Source: Actinomycetes bacterium
Lineage (GTDB): Bacteria; Actinomycetota; Actinomycetes; Mycobacteriales; Mycobacteriaceae
NCBI GenBank assembly: GCA_023432405.1
Contig: JAEYUQ010000020.1
Span: forward strand, 1 to 52,713
DNA: 52,713 nt
Direction of reading: 5' to 3'
In this document: positions 44,580 to 51,578 of the stretch, piece after piece
Position numbering within the stretch: the first letter of the stretch is position 1
Layout of the letters: each line of letters starts with the position of its first letter
The notes under the pieces: model-generated
Database searches by the model: none
Seen by the model: the letters and a program-made list of their open reading frames with translations, nothing else
What the model was told of the DNA's origin: nothing
Made by a program: the position numbers and the translations under genes

Positions 44580-47509
44580 GTACTTTTGTGCGTCGCTTAG
44601 CAGCCATCGTTACTGCCGTTGGTTTGCTCGCGGTTACCCAAGTACCTGTTCAGGCCGAAATGGTGACGCTTACTGACAATCACAAACCCGGAAATATAGG
44701 CTTTGGCGTTGAAGTTCCTGAAAACCTGGATCACGTCTGTGCTGGGCGCAAGCTGTTATACCAGGCTCATGTGGATGCTCTCTACGGAACGTATATCAAC
44801 GGCAAACTGTCCACTGCTGTGGTGGACGGGCAGGTTGTGCGTCCTATCGATGATGTCTGCCTCCGGCTTGCTCCTGATGCAGACAATGAGGGCGTGGAGG
44901 TCTCCCGGCTGGTGATTCCTGATGATCCATCCTTCTCAGACTTAGGCGCCCCAGGGGCAATCGTATGGTATGCACCGCGAACTGTGGATTTCATGAATGA
45001 TTGGCGGCCAATTTGGGCCGGCATGGGAGCTTTTGACCCTAACCATGAAATCACTGTTCCCGAGAATTTCGTGGACAATAAGGTCACGTTTGACCTTGTA
45101 AACTTTGATGGTCCGGGAGATATGAGCGTGTTTTACGAAACACCCTCCATGGAAAAGCCGGAGTATTCCCTCCGGACGGGGAAGAATCCCGTCACCAGCT
45201 TCGACTATGAAGTGGGCGGTCACGGACATTATGACTGGACATTCACCAAAGCAGGAATCTATAGGTTGACGGTTCAGATCAAGGCACGCACTACGGATGG
45301 TAAGGATCTTCTCGGAGAACCAAAAGATCTTGTGTGGCTAGTGGGTTCAGATTCCGAGGTTGGACTTCCCGAGGGGACAACCGAGAACCTCAATCCTATT
45401 ACCACTCCTGCAGAGACTCTCCGAGAAGAGATGGGGCTACCAGCTCCTCTTACTGAGACCAGTGAATCTGAGTCCGATACCGGAGAGACCGAATCCTCCG
45501 CTCCTCAGCCCCAGCCCTCCGCTCCTCAACCCCAGCCCTCCGCTCCTCAGCCCCAGGAGAAAACCAGCAAGGCCGATTCGAGTGGCACTTCTGGCTCCCC
45601 TTCAGAATCAACGGAGCCCCTCCAGCCTTCAGAAGTGCCACAACCCGCTATCCCAGCAGAGTCCGGCACCGCTGAACAACCCGCAGCGCCGGTGGAACCC
45701 GCAGCGCCAGCACAACCTGCAGCGCCAGCACAACCCGCAGCGCCAGTGGAATCGGTCGCTGAACAACCGGTTACCCCAGCTCACCCAGCAGAACATCCTG
45801 CGGCACCAGCGCACGCCGTACCTCCTGAGAGACCCTCCGGCGTAGACAGTGGCACAGCACCAGTAGATCCGGGGGCGTCCTCTAGCGAAACAGTGCCTCA
45901 GCCTCTCGCTCCACCGAACCCCACCGATGACCAGCACGGAGACATTTTTGACAGCAAAGTACACCACCTCGTCACTGAGGGGCATATGGATCTGATGGCT
46001 CTAGCGAATGCTTCAGATGGTTTCCAGGTGATGCTCAAAGACGGCGCAAATCCGGCGCGTGAGCTGCTCTACCCCTCGGGAACCTTTGCGTTCGAGGTCA
46101 ACAACTCCACAAAAACAGCCATTCCAGCCCAGGCACGCCGAGGCGTTCCGAATGCCCCTGACACCGTCTACGAGCTCCCCTCCGTCCAAGTGGACGGCAT
46201 ACCGTGGCTTGGGTTCTCCACTCTTATGCAAGAAGGCGCAGGAATTGACACTAACGCACCGGTGACCGTGGGACTTGCGCACTTCGAGGGGCCAGGACGC
46301 ATGATTGTGGTTGAAGCTACACTGACCAAGTACATCGTGCGGATGGATAGTACGGATCTCTCCAAAGAACGCAGCTATGGACCTCGAGACCATAATCACC
46401 CGGCCTTCTGGTTTACCGAACCAGGGGTGTACACAGTGAGTTTCCGGTACACCGCACAGAAAACCGACGGCAATAAAGAGTCACGAAATCTGGACGTTAC
46501 GTTCCTGGTGGGTGATGAGACAATCAACGCCGCTCGGCAGGAAATAGAGAAGAGAACTACCCCCCAAGGTACTGGAGCCACCATTCCCGAAGCGCACTCT
46601 GAGAATGTGGCGCCTGATCACAACACCAGTGCTGCGGACACGAGGCAGGGTTCGGACTCTCCGGCTACGGCCCCCCAGCAGCAGGTTTCTATATCCGGAC
46701 AGCCGGCCGAACGCCCAGCTGTAGCGCCCGGCGTCTCAGCTGCAGCCCCTGAAGCAGCGGCTCTGACCGGCGCTGGGGAGATCCCGGCTCTCTCCGGCGC
46801 ACCCGACCACCAGACGGACAACGTATCGTACCCGGTTGAGGGCAGCGCTCAGGAGGCAGTTCCTGCCGAAGTATCAGGGATTCCAGCTGGTCAGGCTCCA
46901 GGAGGAACCAGCCAGGGTACAGCGCACACTGCTCTTGGAGCCGCTGCCCCAGCGGCGTCGCTACGGGGAAAAACCCTTGCAAAGCCCAAGCCGGATAGTG
47001 TCACCTCTACAGGCAGCCAAGGGGTCACCAGCAGTGGGACGAAAACCTCTCGTGCTTCTACGAACAAGGTGGCCCGAGCATCTCAGGGTACCGTGACCTC
47101 GAAGCGCTCAGGATTGTCTCCTGCTTCGGGCTCCTCGAAATCCACTGGATCCTCTGCGAAGCCAGGAAGAAGCACATCTGCATCGCAGCCGAAGAACTCC
47201 CAGAAACCCAAAGCTGCGTCGTCATCGAAGGCCACCACACCGAAGAGCACGTCTCGCTCTACTGAAAGGAGTACGCAGAGCGGTACTCCCGAAACAACTA
47301 CCCGTTCTCACACCAACCGCTCCTCCGGGAAGATAGCTAACGCGAAGGGTTCGAGTTCCTCAGGGCATACGGACAACATTGCGTTGTCCAGTGGAACCTC
47401 GCCACTGACAAAAACTCTCTTTGGGATTGGCTTGGTGGGTGCACTGGTAGGGCTTGGGCTATTCGTACTGGCAGTGAAAACTCGACAGGATACGGAGAAA
47501 ATGTCTTAA
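44576..47509 (+). CDS. Surface protein C, large anchored-repeat protein
   Basis: 977 residues. Signal peptide to VQA (about 27), then surface-type domain 1 (about 30-260, HGHYDWTF with His216 and His218), a Pro-rich stalk with perfect repeats, domain 2 (about 460-645, starting GHMDLM, with IPWLGFS, GPGRMIVVE and HNHPAFWF at 606-613), a 300-residue Ser/Thr/Ala/Lys-rich low-complexity stalk, and a membrane helix (about 943-966). Cysteines are confined to the start of domain 1. There is no LPXTG, so anchoring is by the membrane helix. It overlaps the permease stop (ATGA) and ends the operon. The stalk length fits reaching across a thick mycolate envelope. Confidence 0.86.
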   Translation: MSTFVRRLAAIVTAVGLLAVTQVPVQAEMVTLTDNHKPGNIGFGVEVPENLDHVCAGRKLLYQAHVDALYGTYINGKLSTAVVDGQVVRPIDDVCLRLAPDADNEGVEVSRLVIPDDPSFSDLGAPGAIVWYAPRTVDFMNDWRPIWAGMGAFDPNHEITVPENFVDNKVTFDLVNFDGPGDMSVFYETPSMEKPEYSLRTGKNPVTSFDYEVGGHGHYDWTFTKAGIYRLTVQIKARTTDGKDLLGEPKDLVWLVGSDSEVGLPEGTTENLNPITTPAETLREEMGLPAPLTETSESESDTGETESSAPQPQPSAPQPQPSAPQPQEKTSKADSSGTSGSPSESTEPLQPSEVPQPAIPAESGTAEQPAAPVEPAAPAQPAAPAQPAAPVESVAEQPVTPAHPAEHPAAPAHAVPPERPSGVDSGTAPVDPGASSSETVPQPLAPPNPTDDQHGDIFDSKVHHLVTEGHMDLMALANASDGFQVMLKDGANPARELLYPSGTFAFEVNNSTKTAIPAQARRGVPNAPDTVYELPSVQVDGIPWLGFSTLMQEGAGIDTNAPVTVGLAHFEGPGRMIVVEATLTKYIVRMDSTDLSKERSYGPRDHNHPAFWFTEPGVYTVSFRYTAQKTDGNKESRNLDVTFLVGDETINAARQEIEKRTTPQGTGATIPEAHSENVAPDHNTSAADTRQGSDSPATAPQQQVSISGQPAERPAVAPGVSAAAPEAAALTGAGEIPALSGAPDHQTDNVSYPVEGSAQEAVPAEVSGIPAGQAPGGTSQGTAHTALGAAAPAASLRGKTLAKPKPDSVTSTGSQGVTSSGTKTSRASTNKVARASQGTVTSKRSGLSPASGSSKSTGSSAKPGRSTSASQPKNSQKPKAASSSKATTPKSTSRSTERSTQSGTPETTTRSHTNRSSGKIANAKGSSSSGHTDNIALSSGTSPLTKTLFGIGLVGALVGLGLFVLAVKTRQDTEKMS
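45497..45556 (+). repeat. 21-base tandem repeat (PQPQPSA coding)
   Basis: Two full copies and one 18-base copy of TCCGCTCCTCAGCCCCAGCCC, with one base change, inside the Pro-rich stalk of surface protein C. Copy number could vary between strains. Confidence 0.9.
45680..45751 (+). repeat. 18-base tandem repeat (PAAPxx coding)
   Basis: Four copies of an 18-base unit (CCCGCAGCGCCxGxxxAA pattern) encoding PAAPVE or PAAPAQ. They lie in the stalk of surface protein C, 123 bases after the first repeat array. Confidence 0.9.
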
Positions 47510-47517
47510 GGCGTATA

Positions 47518-47546
47518 GCTGATTCTCGCTCTCGGAGGCAATCAGC
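47518..47546 (+). terminator. Hairpin after the transporter operon
   Basis: Arms GCTGATT and AATCAGC (seven pairs, 15-base loop), eight bases after the stop of surface protein C. No T-run follows, so it is a probable but imperfect terminator. Confidence 0.4.
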
Positions 47547-47718
47547 CCTTGCCGTATCGACACCCCGACTCACTTCGCTTCACGGACACGGACGCCGCAT
47601 GGGACCTCTCTGGAAATTAGGCAGGGTGTGACCTGGGAACATTGCGAGAGAATGCCATCACCGCCATAGTGGATGATGTATCAATAAAATTATGTCTATG
47701 GAAAGGACTGAATTCATC

Positions 47719-48138
47719 ATGTCTCACTCCACGGGAACCACCATCGCCTCTGGCGCACTCCGAGGCATCATGGGAGCTTTCATTCTCAATTCCGGGATAG
47801 GAAAACTAGGCCTCAAAGGTGAAGCTGCTCAGGGACTTCAAGGTATGGCCGCTACCGGAATCCCAGCTATGTCCAAGCTCGATCCAGACGTCTTCGCCAA
47901 GTTCATTTCATTTTCCGAGATGGGTGTGGGAGCTTCTCTACTGCTGCCGTTCGTTCCCAGGAAACTAGCTGGCGCTGCTCTCACTGCTTTTGCCTCCGGT
48001 CTGCTCACCATGTACTTCCGCGGCGAGGGCACTACCGAGGCCGATGGTATCCGTCCTACTTCTGACGGCCTTCCTCTGGCTAAAGACTCCTGGCTCGTGG
48101 CTGGAGGAATCGCCCTCATGGCCATGCCCGAGAAATAA
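47719..48138 (+). CDS. DoxX-like membrane protein (second copy in the window)
   Basis: 139 residues from ATG 47719. The hydrophobic profile has about four segments (ALRGIMGAFILNSGIGKLG, then about 55-110, and a last one near 122-135), as in small DoxX-like proteins. GIGKLG and the FRGEGTTEADGIRPTSDG loop are its distinctive parts. AAAGGA lies 11 bases upstream of ATG 47719; ATG 47698 and 47692 are in frame, and TAAAAT at 47685-47690 would place the transcript start near 47698. Monocistronic, with a good terminator after it. It is not closely similar to the DoxX-like gene at 20.7 kb. Confidence 0.8.
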   Translation: MSHSTGTTIASGALRGIMGAFILNSGIGKLGLKGEAAQGLQGMAATGIPAMSKLDPDVFAKFISFSEMGVGASLLLPFVPRKLAGAALTAFASGLLTMYFRGEGTTEADGIRPTSDGLPLAKDSWLVAGGIALMAMPEK

Positions 48139-48170
48139 ACTCTCAGCGCATTCTTGCCAACACATCCCAG

Positions 48171-48202
48171 GAGCCGGTGGTCATCACCGGCTCTTATTTG
48201 TT
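48171..48202 (+). terminator. Intrinsic terminator after the DoxX-like gene
   Basis: Arms GAGCCGGTG and CACCGGCTC (nine pairs, five-base loop) are followed by TTATTTGTT. Confidence 0.85.
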
Positions 48203-48648
48203 GCTACGGAAAGCTCTGATTGTGGAGAGCCGAGGAGAAAATTACCCCTATACGGGTTAATACCAGTTAATACCGGATATAACTTTTCACTTTTTGTCTA
48301 GACATATGACCTCTCCCGTACAGCGGCTCCAATTTCTACCTATTTCTGCACGTCATCACCTTTGCGCAAGCCAGACTAAAAGACCTCTACGGTCAAAACA
48401 TGGGGATCCCACCGCTGTTCTCCTCAGTGTGCATCTCAACAGCGCTAGCACACAAACTCCACTCCATCGCTTACTCCCAACTACACAAGAGCGCATTATT
48501 GCACGTCAATAGACATAACGCTGCACCCCTCTGCACATTTCTTCGCAACACCCCATTCATTAGGTAAGCCAAAGCTCTAAGCTCCTCAGCCATAACACCG
48601 CTTATAACAGCACGTCATTTCCTCGCCGCGGAAAGTAAAGTTAAGTCC
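48203..48648. other. Intergenic region before the oxidoreductase operon, with direct repeats
   Basis: 446 bases without a convincing gene. GTTAATACC occurs twice in tandem (48256-48264 and 48266-48274) with a ten-base period, one helical turn, the kind of spacing expected for a regulator bound on one face. TAAAGT (48636-48641) lies seven bases before the first ATG of the operon and may be a leaderless -10 box. A 72-codon open frame at 48294-48512 has no coding features. Confidence 0.5.
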
Positions 48649-49239
48649 ATGATTGAAGTACGAGTTCATGGTCGCGGTGGTCAGGGCGTGGTAACTGCAG
48701 CCAACCTCATTGCCATGGCGGCCTTCGAGGAAGGTAAGCACGCTGCCTCCTTCCCCTCCTTCGGCTCCGAGCGCACCGGCGCCCCGGTGGTTGCTTACTG
48801 CCGCATTAGCGACGCAGAAATCCGCACTCGCGAGCCTGTCTTGTATCCAGATTTAGTGATTGTGCAAGACAAAACCCTTATTCCCCTGCTTGATGTTTTC
48901 TCTGGTCTAGCTCCTGATGGCTACGTGCTCATCAACTCAGACAAGCGCAGTGCAGAGCTGGGACTCGCCGAGCTCCAACAGCGGCAGCCAGCAGGTCACT
49001 TTATGACCATCCCAGCCACAGACATCGCGCGGAAGTACACCGGGCGAGTGGTCCCCAATGCGGTACTGCTTGGAGGCGCCGCTGCCATTACTGGTCTCTA
49101 TCGTATGGAGTCCGTCAGTCATGCCATTATGCAGCGATTCCCAGGCAAGGTAGGCGAAATGAATGTTGCTGCCGCCCAAGCTGCGTATGACTTAGTTGTT
49201 TCTAAACAGGAGGCTGCAAAGAATGCTCAAACAAATTGA
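48649..49239 (+). CDS. porC: Pyruvate:ferredoxin oxidoreductase gamma subunit
   Basis: 196-residue gamma chain of a 2-oxoacid:ferredoxin oxidoreductase. The N-terminal HGRGGQGVVTAANLIAMAAF and SFPSFGSERTGAPVVAY are the family signature. The complex oxidatively decarboxylates pyruvate to acetyl-CoA, reducing ferredoxin, or runs in reverse. It is first in a gamma-alpha-beta operon. The alpha start overlaps its end by 17 bases. No ribosome site is evident, but a -10-like box lies seven bases upstream. Oxygen-sensitive enzymes of this kind suggest micro-aerobic or anaerobic metabolism. Confidence 0.92.
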   Translation: MIEVRVHGRGGQGVVTAANLIAMAAFEEGKHAASFPSFGSERTGAPVVAYCRISDAEIRTREPVLYPDLVIVQDKTLIPLLDVFSGLAPDGYVLINSDKRSAELGLAELQQRQPAGHFMTIPATDIARKYTGRVVPNAVLLGGAAAITGLYRMESVSHAIMQRFPGKVGEMNVAAAQAAYDLVVSKQEAAKNAQTN

Positions 49240-50497
49240 GGGCTCCCAGGCTATCGCCGCAGCGGTAGCCACCTGCCGCCCAGATGTGGTGAGCGCATAC
49301 CCCATCTCTCCACAAACTCATATCGTGGAGAAGCTTTCTCAGCTGGTGAAAACAGGTCAGCTTCCTCATTGCCAGTACATCAACGTGGATAGTGAATTTA
49401 CCGCGATGTCAGCTGCCATTGGAGCCTCTGCAGCTGGGGGTCGGGCTTACACCGCAACGGCCTCTCAAGGTCTTCTTTTCATGGTTGAGGCTGTGTATAA
49501 CGCCTCAGGCCTGGGGCTGCCCATTGTCATGACGGTAGCCAACCGAGCAATCGGTTCACCAATTAACATTTGGAATGATCACTCAGATGCTATGAGCCAG
49601 AGAGATTCCGGCTGGCTCCAGCTCTATGCGATGGATAATCAGGAAGCTGTTGACCTGCACATTCAGGCATACAGAATTGCTGAGGAACTCTCCCTTCCAG
49701 TCATGGTGTGTATGGATGGCTTTATTCTCACCCACGCCGTTGAACAGGTTGACCTCCCCGAACAAGAAAAAGTAGATCAGTTTCTACCTCCATTTTCTCC
49801 TCGCCAAGTACTGGACCCAGCAGATCCCATTTCCATCGGATCAATGGTGGGTCCAGAGGCTTTTACTGAGGTTCGATATCTCGCCCACTACAAGCAGATG
49901 CAGGCTTTGGATCTCATTCCGGCTGTCCAGGAAGAATTCAAGGAGGTTTTCGGACGCTCTTCTGGCGGTCTCGTCCATACCTACCGCTGTGAAGACGCTG
50001 AAACCATCGTTGTCTGTTTGGGCTCTATCACTGGTACCCTTCGCGACGTCGTTGACGAGAGGCGAGAAAAAGGCGAGAAGATTGGCGTTCTCACCATCGT
50101 GTCCTACCGCCCCTTCCCCTCTCAGGCTGTGCGCGATGTGCTGTCTCAGACCCAACGCTTCATTGTTTTGGAAAAGGCATTTTCGGTGGGTATTGGTGGC
50201 ATCGTTTCCTCTAACTGCCGCGCCGCACTTCGCGGTATCAATTTCACCTGCCACGAACTTATTGCAGGTCTAGGCGGACGCGACATTACGAAGCAATCGC
50301 TTCATGAATATCTCGATAAAGCGGTTCACGATGATGTAGAGGACACCACCTTCCTGGATCTTGACCTTGAGCTCGTCACTGACGAACTCGAACGGGAAGC
50401 CCTGCTTCGTCGTTCTGGTTCTGCTCCGGAAAACATGGTTCGCCATCTCTCCGAGCGAAGCAACAAACGCAGTAACCTTAAGGAGTCTCGGTCATGA
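49223..50497 (+). CDS. porA: Pyruvate:ferredoxin oxidoreductase alpha subunit
   Basis: 424-residue alpha chain (pyrimidine-binding domain of the TPP enzyme). SAYPISPQTHIVEKL and the YTATASQGLLFMVEAVYNASGL segment are typical of PorA, including the Thr/Ser substrate region. ATG 49223 is preceded by AGGAGG; the longer open frame from 49196 lies in the gamma gene. The C-terminal domain II (VCLGSITGTLRDVVDERREKG, VLTIVSYRPFPSQAV) is complete. The stop overlaps the beta start (ATGA). The symbol here means oxidoreductase, not the corynebacterial porin of the same name. Confidence 0.93.
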   Translation: MLKQIEGSQAIAAAVATCRPDVVSAYPISPQTHIVEKLSQLVKTGQLPHCQYINVDSEFTAMSAAIGASAAGGRAYTATASQGLLFMVEAVYNASGLGLPIVMTVANRAIGSPINIWNDHSDAMSQRDSGWLQLYAMDNQEAVDLHIQAYRIAEELSLPVMVCMDGFILTHAVEQVDLPEQEKVDQFLPPFSPRQVLDPADPISIGSMVGPEAFTEVRYLAHYKQMQALDLIPAVQEEFKEVFGRSSGGLVHTYRCEDAETIVVCLGSITGTLRDVVDERREKGEKIGVLTIVSYRPFPSQAVRDVLSQTQRFIVLEKAFSVGIGGIVSSNCRAALRGINFTCHELIAGLGGRDITKQSLHEYLDKAVHDDVEDTTFLDLDLELVTDELEREALLRRSGSAPENMVRHLSERSNKRSNLKESRS

Positions 50498-51576
50498 GCA
50501 TCACCCATCTTCCTACTCCTCACTATCCAGCCACCACAGTGCCAGGATCTGAGGAAACCAAGTTCTACCAGGTGGGTTCCTTTGCCATTGGTAACCGCCT
50601 TATTGAAGATAAACTTCGCTCCGTGCAATCTGGTCCAGAGCGTTTCAACTCCTTAACCTCCGGTCATCGTGCCTGTCAGGGATGTGGTGAAGCATTGGGA
50701 GCTCGCTACGCTCTCGACGCCGCTGTTGCCGCCACCGATAACAAGGTCATAGTGGTCAATGCCACCGGATGTCTGGAGGTGTTTTCCACCCCCTATCCGG
50801 AAACCGCTTGGAACCTCCCTTGGATTCACTCTCTCTTTGGAAATGCGGCAGCGGTGGCCTCTGGTATTGCTGCTGCACTGAAGTCACAGGGCAAAGATGA
50901 CATCAGAGTGATTGCCCAGGGCGGCGACGGTGGTACCACCGATATCGGCTTAGGTCCTTTGTCTGGAATGTTCGAGCGGAACGATGATGTGCTGTATATC
51001 TGTTACGACAATGAGGCCTACATGAACACGGGTGTGCAGCGCTCCTCGGCAACTCCTCCGACGGCACGTACAGCTACCACCCAACCTGTCGGTGACCGTC
51101 CCGGCAATGTTTTCGGCCAGGGAAAAAACATGGCACGGATTGCTATGGCCCACAACATTCCCTACGTGGCCACAGCCACGGTTGCTGATCTTCACGATCT
51201 GGAATACAAAGTCACTCGTGCTATGAGTTTCCGTGGCGCCCGTTACCTCCACGTCTTTGTACCCTGTCCGCTTGGTTGGGGCACCGCCTCGAAGGACACC
51301 ATCAAAGTGGCTCGCGCTGCTTGGCAGTCTGGTCTCTACCCCGTCTATGAAGCCGAGTACGGCGAGATTGTGTCAGTGTCGAAGATTCGTCGCCCCCAAC
51401 CTGTCGAGGATTATCTGAAATTGCAGCGCCGTTTCGCACACCTCTTCAAAGGAGAAGGTCGCGCCGACGATATCGCTCACATTCAAGCCATTGCCGATAA
51501 CAACATTCGTCGCTACAACCTCATTGATGAGGACAAATTGGATTTGTTCCGCCATGAGGAACAAGGAGCACAATAG
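50494..51576 (+). CDS. porB: Pyruvate:ferredoxin oxidoreductase beta subunit
   Basis: 360-residue beta chain binding TPP diphosphate and the proximal [4Fe-4S] cluster. Cluster cysteines are visible in CQGCGE, NATGC and PCPLGWG. The TPP motif starts with GGDGGTTDIG and ends with CYDNEAYMNTG. The stretch CLEVFSTPYPETAW followed by IHSLFGNAAAVASG is close to known pyruvate-specific PorB, so pyruvate is the favoured substrate over 2-oxoglutarate. It overlaps alpha by four bases. No separate ferredoxin-like delta gene lies between the subunits. Confidence 0.93.
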   Translation: MSITHLPTPHYPATTVPGSEETKFYQVGSFAIGNRLIEDKLRSVQSGPERFNSLTSGHRACQGCGEALGARYALDAAVAATDNKVIVVNATGCLEVFSTPYPETAWNLPWIHSLFGNAAAVASGIAAALKSQGKDDIRVIAQGGDGGTTDIGLGPLSGMFERNDDVLYICYDNEAYMNTGVQRSSATPPTARTATTQPVGDRPGNVFGQGKNMARIAMAHNIPYVATATVADLHDLEYKVTRAMSFRGARYLHVFVPCPLGWGTASKDTIKVARAAWQSGLYPVYEAEYGEIVSVSKIRRPQPVEDYLKLQRRFAHLFKGEGRADDIAHIQAIADNNIRRYNLIDEDKLDLFRHEEQGAQ

Positions 51577-51578
51577 TC

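Noticed and set aside
38330..47509. Sortase-anchored adhesins
   Set aside because: No LPXTG-like motif precedes any of the C-terminal hydrophobic segments.
48294..48512. A 72-codon plus-strand frame before the oxidoreductase operon
   Set aside because: Composition (many His, Ser, Pro, Arg) and lack of a ribosome site do not look coding.
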